A DNA stretch of 64,000 nucleotides from the NCBI GenBank assembly GCA_037718865.1, contig JBBJMP010000013.1, forward strand, positions 91,857-155,856, in the 5' to 3' direction. A program made the position numbers and the translations under genes. The stretch comes from JADCRZ01 sp037718865. Its GTDB lineage: Bacteria > Bacteroidota > Bacteroidia > Chitinophagales > Chitinophagaceae. Shown piece after piece: positions 47,936 through 56,703 of this stretch (position 1 is its first letter; each line of letters begins with the position of its first letter). The notes under the pieces were generated by a model. The model ran no database searches. It was not told the DNA's origin and worked only from the letters and a program-made list of their open reading frames with translations.

Positions 47936-50563
47936 ATGGTAATAAAGAAACTATTTCGTTGTAAAGAATGGCTGGTTAGTATAAACATACTATTTATGAC
48001 AACCGGCTTAAGCGTTTATGCAGCCGGTCAGAACCCGGACATTTCCATAGTGACCGATAAAGCACCTGGTGTTGCGGTTTTGAATGGTCTTACAAAACTA
48101 ACGGATGCCTTAGGTGCTAAGCATATCATCTTCGAAAAATGCGGATCATTGAAAGAAGCTAAAGGAAAGTCTGTCATTGTTACCGGTCTGGCTTCGGGAG
48201 AAGGAGAGGCTGCCGGGATGCTGAGGTCTGGAAGCCGTGCCATCCCAGCAGTTACAGAGGCTTTGACGGTCTGGAAAACGGATTGGGAAACGAAACCGGT
48301 TTGGGTGATCAGTGGTTTTGATGACCGGGGCCTTATGTACGGACTGCTGGACGTGGCCAACCGCATAAGCTGGAGTACGAACAAGAGCTCTCCCCTAAGC
48401 GAGGTGAAAGACATCACGGAGAAACCGGCAGTGAGCGACCGGGCCATATCTATCTATACAATGAACCGCGCATACTGGGAAAGCAGGATAGATGACCAAC
48501 GCTACTGGGCCAGGTATCTTGACATGCTGGCCGAAAGCAGGTTTAACACGCTGGTAGTAATTTTCGGGTATGAGAACGGCGGTTTCCTGGCACCTTGTTA
48601 TCCTTACTTCTTTAACGTGGAAGGCTTTCCCGGTGTAGAGATGGTAGGCATTACACCGCAACAGCAGCAGCATAACCTTGCCGCTTTTAACCGGCTGATC
48701 CAAATGACCCATGACCGTGGGATACGCTTCACAGTGGGTATCTGGGACCACATCTACAGGGGCGGCGTTCAGGGTGGCGGTATCCCCGGAACAAAAGATT
48801 CACCAGATAAACCGGTACCTGGCCTTGTATGGGGATTGGATTCAACCAATCTTACCAATTATACAAAAACGGCCCTTGCAAAGTTCCTGAAGTTGGTACC
48901 CGGGCTTGATGCCATTCAATTCCGGATGCATAACGAGTCTGGATTAAAGAATGGAGAACAGGAAGCTTTCTGGTCAGATGTTTTCAACATGATCAAAAAT
49001 ACTTACCCCGATATGCGCCTTGACCTGCGCGCCAAAGAATTGAAGGCATCCATCATTCAAAGTGCCATCGATGTGGGAATAAAATTTAGAATTACTACCA
49101 AATACTGGATGGAACAGATGGGCCTGCCTTATCATCCAACCCAGATCAATCCTGAAAAGAGTGAGCGCCGCCATAGTTATTCAGACCTGCTTAGTTATCC
49201 ACAACGATATAAAATGCACTGGAGGCTCTGGAATGGAGGCACATCTCGTATTCTCTTATGGGGTGATCCGGAATACGTACGGCGCTTTGCGGAAAGCACG
49301 CACCTGTGCGACGGGGATGGTTTTGAAGTGAATGAACCGCTTGCTACCAAAATGGAAGCACAGCCCCATGATGCCAAGCCGTTTGACTTGCTGAAACCTG
49401 CCTATCGTTATTATAACTATGAGTTCGAGCGCTACTGGCATTTTTTCCAGGTTTTTGGCCGCATCGGCTATAACCCGGAAACATCTGCCGATACCTGGAA
49501 AAAAGAATTTGAACGCAGGTTTGGAAAAACGGCGGCTCCTTTTATTGAATCGGCGCTGCACAAGGCCAGCTGGATCCTTCCCCGCATCGTCAGCTCATCT
49601 TATCCTTACAGCAGCTTTCCCACTACAAGAGGTTGGGCAGAAAAACAACGGCTTGGTGATTTGCCTGCTTTTGCAAAGGCCGAATTAAGTGACTTACAGC
49701 AATTCGCAACTTTTGATGAAGAAGCAAAGATGCAGATCGAAGGCGGCGAGACGGCAAAACTGCTTCCATCCGCAAATAGCCGATGGTTTACCCGGGCTTC
49801 AGGTAATATAAACACATTAATAGCCGCAGCTGAAAAAGCTACCGGCAACAAACCCGGCAAAGAATTTCTTTCCACCGTTGCGGATCTGAAGATATTATCC
49901 AGCCTGGCCCTTTATCATTCCCGCAGGATACCTGCTGCCATTAATTACCGGTTGTTCGAGCGCACCGGAGATGTATCCGCACTTGACACGGCAATTGTTT
50001 ATGAACGCCAGGCCATTGATGCCTGGAGTAAAATGGTAACTGCAGCCGGCGATATCTACACTGATGATCTGATGATGGGTGTTCGTGTGGCAGACCTTTG
50101 CGGGCATTGGAAAGATGAACTTGTCTTGCTTAAAAAAGGGCTGGCAGCACTGGAGCTAAAAAGAAGCAAGGCTAAAACGGAAGCCAGTGTAAAGACTGCA
50201 CCGCATAGTAAAACCAATTACGATATAAAAGAAGCGGAACTTTTTCGGGTTGTTCATCAGCCTGTTACCAGTGCTCCGGTTGGTAAAGCACTGCCCATAA
50301 TTGTACAGGCAAGTGCTCCTGCCGGAATAAAATGGGTTAGATTAAGCTATCGCAGTGTAAACCAGGAACAGGAATACAAGATGATGCAGATGTTACCGGC
50401 AGGAGAAAAAGGTATATTCCAGGTAGTTGTTCCGGCTGAACAAATTGACCCGAAATGGGATTTTATGTACTTTATCCAGGTGATGGATAACAAAGGTCGT
50501 GGCAGGATCTACCCGGATGTCAATGAGGAGACGCCATATAGAATAGTAAAATTAACCAGGTAA
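47936..50563 (+). CDS. Secreted alpha-glucuronidase-like glycoside hydrolase (paralogue 3)
   Basis: A Sec signal (about residues 1-31) precedes an N-terminal domain ending in DDRGLMYGLLDVANRI (129-144). The barrel begins with YWARYLDMLAESRFNTLVVI and has the shared sites Glu334 in FRMHNESG and Lys389...Glu393 in TKYWMEQMGLPYH. Total length is 875 residues. It is closest in sequence to the 912-residue protein upstream, so the pair came from tandem duplication. It is 16 bases from the propeller gene that follows, in one operon. Confidence 0.75.
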   Translation: MVIKKLFRCKEWLVSINILFMTTGLSVYAAGQNPDISIVTDKAPGVAVLNGLTKLTDALGAKHIIFEKCGSLKEAKGKSVIVTGLASGEGEAAGMLRSGSRAIPAVTEALTVWKTDWETKPVWVISGFDDRGLMYGLLDVANRISWSTNKSSPLSEVKDITEKPAVSDRAISIYTMNRAYWESRIDDQRYWARYLDMLAESRFNTLVVIFGYENGGFLAPCYPYFFNVEGFPGVEMVGITPQQQQHNLAAFNRLIQMTHDRGIRFTVGIWDHIYRGGVQGGGIPGTKDSPDKPVPGLVWGLDSTNLTNYTKTALAKFLKLVPGLDAIQFRMHNESGLKNGEQEAFWSDVFNMIKNTYPDMRLDLRAKELKASIIQSAIDVGIKFRITTKYWMEQMGLPYHPTQINPEKSERRHSYSDLLSYPQRYKMHWRLWNGGTSRILLWGDPEYVRRFAESTHLCDGDGFEVNEPLATKMEAQPHDAKPFDLLKPAYRYYNYEFERYWHFFQVFGRIGYNPETSADTWKKEFERRFGKTAAPFIESALHKASWILPRIVSSSYPYSSFPTTRGWAEKQRLGDLPAFAKAELSDLQQFATFDEEAKMQIEGGETAKLLPSANSRWFTRASGNINTLIAAAEKATGNKPGKEFLSTVADLKILSSLALYHSRRIPAAINYRLFERTGDVSALDTAIVYERQAIDAWSKMVTAAGDIYTDDLMMGVRVADLCGHWKDELVLLKKGLAALELKRSKAKTEASVKTAPHSKTNYDIKEAELFRVVHQPVTSAPVGKALPIIVQASAPAGIKWVRLSYRSVNQEQEYKMMQMLPAGEKGIFQVVVPAEQIDPKWDFMYFIQVMDNKGRGRIYPDVNEETPYRIVKLTR

Positions 50564-50578
50564 TTAAACATTAAAAAA

Positions 50579-51667
50579 ATGAAAACACTCATTGCCCTTT
50601 TTGTTCTTGGATTATCTTTTGCCGCCACACCCGGGCACATGCCCTCAACTAAAAACAGCCTGGCAACAAACCCTTTTGTAAAATATGCAGATACCATCCA
50701 GGACAAAAGAAAGAAAGGGAATCCCCTTGATCACCTGGCCGCAAACATTCAGCTCTTGACGCATTTTGGAGAACGGGCGGATTTTTCACCAGACAATAAA
50801 CAAATTGCGTTTATGACCAAAAGCTTTGGCGACGCAATGGTGTACGATCTTGCGACCCATACCATTAAATGTTTAACCTGCAACGTACCTGGAGCAGCGT
50901 TCCTGCGAGTGATGCACCTGGTTACCGGCGATTATGTATTGATAGGCCCCGAAAAATTTGAAGATATCAATACCAGCCGCTCCAGGGACAACGAATTATG
51001 GTTCCTTAATAAGGAAAGGGGTTCTAAACCGGTTAAGTTTGGCGTAAAGATGAGCGAGGGCATGGCTATTTCAAAGAAAAGCATGAAAATCGCTTTTTCG
51101 CAGGTGCACGCGCAGGCGCCTGACGTGGCAGAAGGGGCATCCCGCCTGGTAGTGGCCGATCTGGATATCTCGGGAGGCAAGCCGAAATTGCTCAACCAAA
51201 AGACAGTGTATGAGAGCCCCGATAAAAACTGTACCCTGGAAGCAGCTGATTTTTTTGACAATGACACAAAAATGACTTTTGTCTGTTACGAGCCGAACCA
51301 TCTTTCATCCGTTATGACCATAGATCTGAAAACCAATGCAGTAATTAATCATTCCAAGGCCCCTGCAACCTATAACGAATGCGAAGGCATATTTCCCGAT
51401 GGAAAATATACACTTGTAGAGGCGGATCGCCAGTGCGATTCCCTTGGCGGCAGGCGCGGTCCCTGGAATATTGACATATGGAAGCTGAAGCTGGACGGAA
51501 CTGGAAAGGATTATGTGCGGCTGACCAATTTTAATGATTATGATGGCGGCAAGGCCTCCAATCCCGTGGTATCTACCGATGGAAAATACATGGCCTTTCA
51601 GTCGGCTAATACAAAAGATCCTGCAGGTGTAGGTTATGGTATTCTGCTGTATAGGTTTGGAAAATAA
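50579..51667 (+). CDS. Secreted WD40-like (PD40) beta-propeller protein
   Basis: A Sec signal (MKTLIALFVLGLSFA) is followed by PD40-type repeats such as RADFSPDNKQIAFMTKSFGD and NPVVSTDGKYMAFQSANTKD and a Cys pair in IKCLTCNVPGAAF. No peptidase domain follows, unlike S9 enzymes, so it is probably a binding or assembly protein of 362 residues. It ends the plus-strand arm of the locus. Confidence 0.72.
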   Translation: MKTLIALFVLGLSFAATPGHMPSTKNSLATNPFVKYADTIQDKRKKGNPLDHLAANIQLLTHFGERADFSPDNKQIAFMTKSFGDAMVYDLATHTIKCLTCNVPGAAFLRVMHLVTGDYVLIGPEKFEDINTSRSRDNELWFLNKERGSKPVKFGVKMSEGMAISKKSMKIAFSQVHAQAPDVAEGASRLVVADLDISGGKPKLLNQKTVYESPDKNCTLEAADFFDNDTKMTFVCYEPNHLSSVMTIDLKTNAVINHSKAPATYNECEGIFPDGKYTLVEADRQCDSLGGRRGPWNIDIWKLKLDGTGKDYVRLTNFNDYDGGKASNPVVSTDGKYMAFQSANTKDPAGVGYGILLYRFGK

Positions 51668-51699
51668 GCGCTTGTTGCCATGATAATATTGTTAGTAAA

Positions 51700-51721
51700 G
51701 CGTTCCGTTCTATAGGAACGC
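51700..51721. terminator. Hairpin between convergent genes
   Basis: GCGTTCC (51700-51706) and GGAACGC (51715-51721) form a stem after the propeller gene stop. There is no clear T run, so it may be a dispersed palindrome rather than an intrinsic terminator. Confidence 0.4.
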
Positions 51722-51796
51722 CTGGTGAAAAACGCGACAGGGATGCACCCGGTTTGCTTTAATGCACTCAATGATGTAAGCCCAGGAGATTTTACT

Positions 51797-53963
51797 TTAC
51801 TTAACTATATCAATCGTTGCTCTTTTTGCGGTTTCCACATCCTTAGCCACATAAGGTCTTAGCTTTTCCCAGTGAAAAAGAAGGTGTTCATTTTCCTTGG
51901 AGCGCACCCCGTTTTGTTCGCTGTAATGAACCAGGGGCATATCATTGTACAAAGGACGGGTAATATCAACCACCAGTTCCCAAAACTGAAGGGCTTTTTC
52001 CAGATGTTTTACGCTTCTTTGCCTGTTTTCTTCTCCTCCCTTTACACGGTAGGTTTGCAGCGCAACGGCTCCTTTCAGCTTTTCAGCCAGATGTAATCCC
52101 AGGTTGGCCCATATCTTTATATCTGCTACCTCGTACATGAGTGTGTTATTGCCAGACACTTTTATTTTTTTGACAAGCTCGAGGGCTTCATGACAATCCT
52201 GTTCGAGCATCCGCGCAAGGACCGGAGGGGTAATTTTATTTTTATCCACCTGGCCGCCTGAGGAAATGATTTTTACATAATCCTGAACAGATACATAATC
52301 CGGGTCTGTAGGTGGCTGTTTGATCAGCCGGTCTATGGAGATATACTCTACCCGTTTGATCTTGCTGTCCAGTGCCATAAACCCTTCGCTATAGAGCGTA
52401 AAGTCCCAGGTAAAATCAAACAGGGATGCCAGGCGCAGAGGAGTTGCTCCGGCAATCGCTGATGCTTTTAATAGATGGTCGCCCTGCCTGCCGTATCGAC
52501 GGTTAAACTCAGCCTGGAATAATTCATCAGGTGCCGCCGGATTGTAAAGCAGCCTTCCCCAAAGTTTATAGAATAACCATTGCCGTTCAAAGGCATACTT
52601 CCAGTCAACGGGGCCGGTTATTTTCGTAAAATATTCCTTAGCGGGAATGTAACATTCTCATCCTACGAAATAGCCACCCACGTAGAGGGGCTATTGGCTT
52701 TTATATGGGCACGGATGAAATCCGGTACTCCCCAACGCAGGCAAAAGAAGTCTTCATTCCGGGCCGTCCAGGTCATCTTATACACCACAGGCTCAGGGTT
52801 GAAATAGGTATCAAACAACTTGCCTCCATGCACTTTAACTAATTTAGGGGTGGAATGCGCATGCGACCAGTTGAACTTAAGGTCGGCCCGTATAGGACCG
52901 TCTATAAAGTCCAATTTTCCTTCCTCTTCAATCACCTTCCGGGTTAATCTTTCGGCTTCTATACTGGTAGAACCGCCAGACCCGGTGTTAGCAGACAAAG
53001 GAATACGATGGACGAGTTTTGACTTACGGTTAGCGAGCCGCATACCTTCAATGATCGTTTCTTTCATCCATTCTTCGCGCTGCTGAGGGTCATGCCACCC
53101 ATATATTCGCCGTGTGTTAACCCAAACCCGGTAAGTTCGGGGTATTCCTGCAGCACTTGGGTAACGCACTCGCGTGTATAACGCTTAATGATCTCAGCAG
53201 TATCCCCCTGCCCAAAAAAATGATGATCCAGGTTATCCATGCTTACGTTGTAGGCCTTTGCAAACGCCGGACTTACAAATATGTTGAACGGGATGATGTA
53301 GGTTTCAATGGCACGCTCCCCGGCCATGCGGAAGATGCTATGGAACAAATCCTGCCATGCTTTCATTTCGCTATCATTGAAAGGAGAAGCTTCCGGAAAA
53401 TTTTTCGCCCTGATCATATAAGTATAAGGATGAAGGTTCCATAAGGTCAAAGTATTGAAACGGTTTTCCACCATCATATTGAGGAAGGCTTCCCAATAAT
53501 TTGTATCACGACAGGTTTCTACGTGAAGGTCCAGCGCATAACTATGGCGGTAAGTATCCCACGGCAGGTCAAACTTGATAGCGCGAAAAGGTAACTTTGG
53601 CTTCTCGCTGACTGATTTAATCTGTTGTAACGGGATGCCATTACGCACATCTTCTTCAAGGGAGAGGCTGCCATATATCAATCCCCTTGTATCGCCCCCG
53701 GTAATCGTAATCTTTTTTCTTTCCGGGACAATGGAATAAGCTTCGCTTGTAAGCGTGCCGGCATTTACAGCAAGAGTAATTACATAATCAGCCTTAGCCT
53801 CCGTTATGAAATATCCTTTCTTTACAAGCGATCTTTCTATCATTGCGGCTGCATAGGTCGCCTGCGGGGAGTCTTTCGTAGAAATGATGGTCGCGCTTTG
53901 CGAAGAAATCCCGGGGATAAATCCAATAAAACAGATTGTAAAACAACAATACATTTTTATCAT
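51797..53963 (-). pseudogene. Decayed alpha-glucuronidase-like glycoside hydrolase (paralogue 4)
   Basis: Three minus-strand frames join into one homologue of about 720 residues. The first runs from 53963 to near 53090 and has a signal peptide, DTRGLIYGSLSLEEDV, WEAFLNMMVENRFNTLTLW and GFGLTHGEYMGG. A second continues from about 53090 to 52670 (QQREEWMKETI through FFCLRWGVPDFIRAHI). A third continues with GGYFVG, a TGA at about 52649-52651, then YIPAKEYFTKITG, WLFYKLWGRLLYNP, and the C-terminal part to 51797. Two frameshifts and one nonsense codon separate these. Gene order and Glu in THGEYMGG match the 761-residue paralogue. It is inactive, or the assembly has errors here. Confidence 0.8.
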
Positions 53964-54122
53964 TCCTCATATTTTAATTAGTGTCATTTATTTGATGAGT
54001 TAGTCCGGGCTTTAATTATATTTTGGCATTAGCGAAACATAGAAGTGGCATTAGGTTGAAAGTCCAGTGTTTGAAGGAGATTACATATAACAATTTAGTA
54101 AAAATTGCTAATCACCAGGATA

Positions 54123-54441
54123 ATTTGGGTGAGTTCTTTCCGGATCTCCGCGATCTTTTGTGTGTATCACTTCGTGGTTCTTGGTGGTTTTTTATACCAC
54201 GAAGATCACAAAGTTTACCCGAAGAAGCACAAAGGCAAAGCATAGGGTCTTTACTAAATATTATTTGGGTGAGTTCTTTCCGGATCTCCGCGATCCTTTG
54301 TGTGTATCCCTTCGTGGTTCTTGGTGGTTTTTTATACCACGAAGATCACAAAGTTTACCCGAAGAAGCACAAAGGCAAAGCATCCGTTGTGTATCACTTC
54401 GTGGTCTTGGTGGTTTTTTATCTCACCAGTACCACAAAGTT
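54123..54441. repeat. Tandem palindromic repeat array (two full units and one partial)
   Basis: Unit 1 (54123-54243) and unit 2 (54263-54383) are about 121 bases, start 140 bases apart and differ at only a few positions. A partial third copy spans about 54388-54441. Each unit is an imperfect palindrome: CTTCGTGGTTCTTGGTGG on one side and ACCACGAAGATCACAAAG on the other, around TTTTTTAT. The same words occur at 18251-18358. The remainder of the 490-base spacer shows nothing else. Confidence 0.85.
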
Positions 54442-54456
54442 TATGACAAGGCCAGA

Positions 54457-56703
54457 TCAATAGTTTAATAGCATTGCTCTTATTTTTGAAACTTTCTCGT
54501 ACAGCTCTGTATTGTCCGGCGTAATAATACCAGCCGCTTCCAGATCTTGAAAATCCTTTAAAAAAACGTCTTTAAAAATTCTGCCTGATTTGTCGGCATA
54601 CCTTTCATTTCTATACTTCCGGTAAAGAGCTTCTGCCTCGGTATATTGATCATTAAGTAAATAACCCAGTGCCATATTTGTGATTATGCCGTTATTTTTA
54701 TCATTAAGTTCAAGCCCACTCGTTGCTGAGTGGATGGCTCCCATATAATCATCTGCAAAAAGCTGATTCCAGGATAAATCCCAGTAAGTAAAAGAAAGTT
54801 TGGTTTTTATAGTTGTGTCGGTGGGATCTTGTTTTAACAGCCCCTTCAAGATCATGACATTTTCCTTCAATCTTTCAACGATTATAGAATAGTCCGGCTC
54901 TTCATTATCATGTTCAACGGCATTTAACCCTTCGTTTAATGAATCTATTTTATTTAAGTAAAATTTCTTTTGAATCTCACGTGTACTTAATAATACCAGT
55001 TTTTTTAAGATCTCTTTTGCCTTGTTTTCATAGAAAGCGCTCTTATCATAACTGTACTCATATTCACTGTAGGCTAAATCACTAAAAACAGATGCTGCAG
55101 AATCTAATTTGCTGGTATCTCCGGAAGATAGTATTTCCTTTATGTAAAGCGAATCTTCCGCAAGCTTCTCTTCCAGAGTTTTATGTAAAATGGGAAGAGC
55201 CGTTAATGCTTCATTGATGCTGGCATAGTCGGCATTGATTTTCCATATATAGATACATCCCATGTCATCAGCAGAAATAGCAGTATTATTATCAAGAAAT
55301 TCACTGAACATGATTCTAACGTCAAAGCGGGATTTGTCATCAGAACAAACCAAACTTTTTTTAACCATGTTACTATCTATATCATAATAGACTATTTTAT
55401 TGCCATAGTTGGTATTTGCCAGAAGCTTGGTGTTATCTGAAGAAAGGGAAACCCTGGTTAGATAATTTCCCGGCTTAAACTCATCTTTCAGGTCAATAGG
55501 AGCAATATAGTTTTTACGCTTTGCCATATCCCAGATTAATACTTTTCCCCTGTATGTTCCTAAAACAACCAGTTGCCCATCCGGTGAAAAATTTATAGCA
55601 GTAATTTCATCTTTAGAAAAATTGTATTGTGGCAAGTTCCCTTCTCCATATGACCTTATTTCTTTGGTGTTTCTCTCGGTATAGTTTAAAGTAATTAAGG
55701 TATCAATCAGCTTTCCTTCAGTGTCCCACAATATGCCTGCATTAGCATAGCCAATGGCTATTTTTCTACTATCCGGAGAAAAGGCTACCGAATAAATCTC
55801 TTTTCCTGATGTGCCGATTTCAACAGAATCGCTTTTGCGATTTTTTAGTTTTGCTATTTCCCATAGTACACCTTGTTTTGCCAGCGTGTTATAAGTAAAT
55901 AACAAGGTACCATCCGGGGATACTTCATAAAAAGTCTTGTTATGGTAAGGTAATGAGGCTATTTCAATTTTTTTATTTCCTGTCCATTCAAACAATTTGC
56001 CCAACTCTATATGCAAAATTTTGTTTTTGTCGGTAAGCCTTAAGTTAGACAGATACACAAATGCATCTGAGGTGGATGCGGTGTCAATAGGATCTTCCCT
56101 TTTCCGTTTATTGCTATATCTATTGATGTTGGTGATTTCAATACTGTCGGTATTATTAGACAAGTTCCCCTGAATGATATCCAGGTCTGTATTAAAAACA
56201 AACTGGCCTTTGTCTCTTGAGATGGTAAAAAAATTACTATACACATCTTGATCATCTATGGAGGAGATTTTCTGTTTGTAAAGAAGATTTTTATTTATAA
56301 TCCCTAAAGCAAGTTGTTGAACAATTTCATTACTATCAATCTCAAAAATTCTTTTCACCATTTTGAGGGCTGTAAAAGGGTCCCTGGCCGCAGTATCCAC
56401 AGCCACAGCTATGTTGTTTAAAGCCTTTAACGCATTGGGATATCTAATACTGTCATTATTATTCTGTAAATAATCCAGAAGCAATTGCTTTCCTTTTTCC
56501 TTAATAGAGAAGTTAATTTTATTGCTGGCATAAAAACGCGTATCAGAAATATTTTTATTGTTCAGATCCCTGTTTCTTTTGGTTAATAAAATATCATACT
56601 CTACATTCCTGGCTAGTAATGCCCGGGATTTCCTATTTAGCTCCCTGGTTTTGCTCTCCAGCTCTTTAGTTTTTTTGGATAACTGATTATTAGCAAGCCT
56701 CAA
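54457..56703 (-). CDS. WD40-repeat sensor part of the STAND system (TTG start or frameshift product)
   Basis: The protein starts with a charged coiled coil (LSKKTKELESKTRELNRKS), then a central WD40-like propeller (VAFSPDSRKIAIGYANAG; INFSPDGQLVVLGTYRGKVL; SLSSDNTKLLANTNYG) and C-terminal TPR-like helices (LGYLLNDQYTEAEALYRKYR). The only start in frame near its 5' end is TTG at 56703, inside the last codons of the STAND gene, preceded by AAGGAGG about 15 bases away. It therefore either uses a coupled TTG start or is the C-terminal part of one STAND-WD40 protein broken by a frameshift. WD40 and TPR tails in this family usually recognise the trigger. Confidence 0.8.
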   Translation of the reverse strand: MRLANNQLSKKTKELESKTRELNRKSRALLARNVEYDILLTKRNRDLNNKNISDTRFYASNKINFSIKEKGKQLLLDYLQNNNDSIRYPNALKALNNIAVAVDTAARDPFTALKMVKRIFEIDSNEIVQQLALGIINKNLLYKQKISSIDDQDVYSNFFTISRDKGQFVFNTDLDIIQGNLSNNTDSIEITNINRYSNKRKREDPIDTASTSDAFVYLSNLRLTDKNKILHIELGKLFEWTGNKKIEIASLPYHNKTFYEVSPDGTLLFTYNTLAKQGVLWEIAKLKNRKSDSVEIGTSGKEIYSVAFSPDSRKIAIGYANAGILWDTEGKLIDTLITLNYTERNTKEIRSYGEGNLPQYNFSKDEITAINFSPDGQLVVLGTYRGKVLIWDMAKRKNYIAPIDLKDEFKPGNYLTRVSLSSDNTKLLANTNYGNKIVYYDIDSNMVKKSLVCSDDKSRFDVRIMFSEFLDNNTAISADDMGCIYIWKINADYASINEALTALPILHKTLEEKLAEDSLYIKEILSSGDTSKLDSAASVFSDLAYSEYEYSYDKSAFYENKAKEILKKLVLLSTREIQKKFYLNKIDSLNEGLNAVEHDNEEPDYSIIVERLKENVMILKGLLKQDPTDTTIKTKLSFTYWDLSWNQLFADDYMGAIHSATSGLELNDKNNGIITNMALGYLLNDQYTEAEALYRKYRNERYADKSGRIFKDVFLKDFQDLEAAGIITPDNTELYEKVSKIRAMLLNY

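Noticed and set aside
54123..54441. CRISPR array
   Set aside because: Units are 121 bases, palindromic and only two to three; spacers are not of constant CRISPR size and there are no cas genes.
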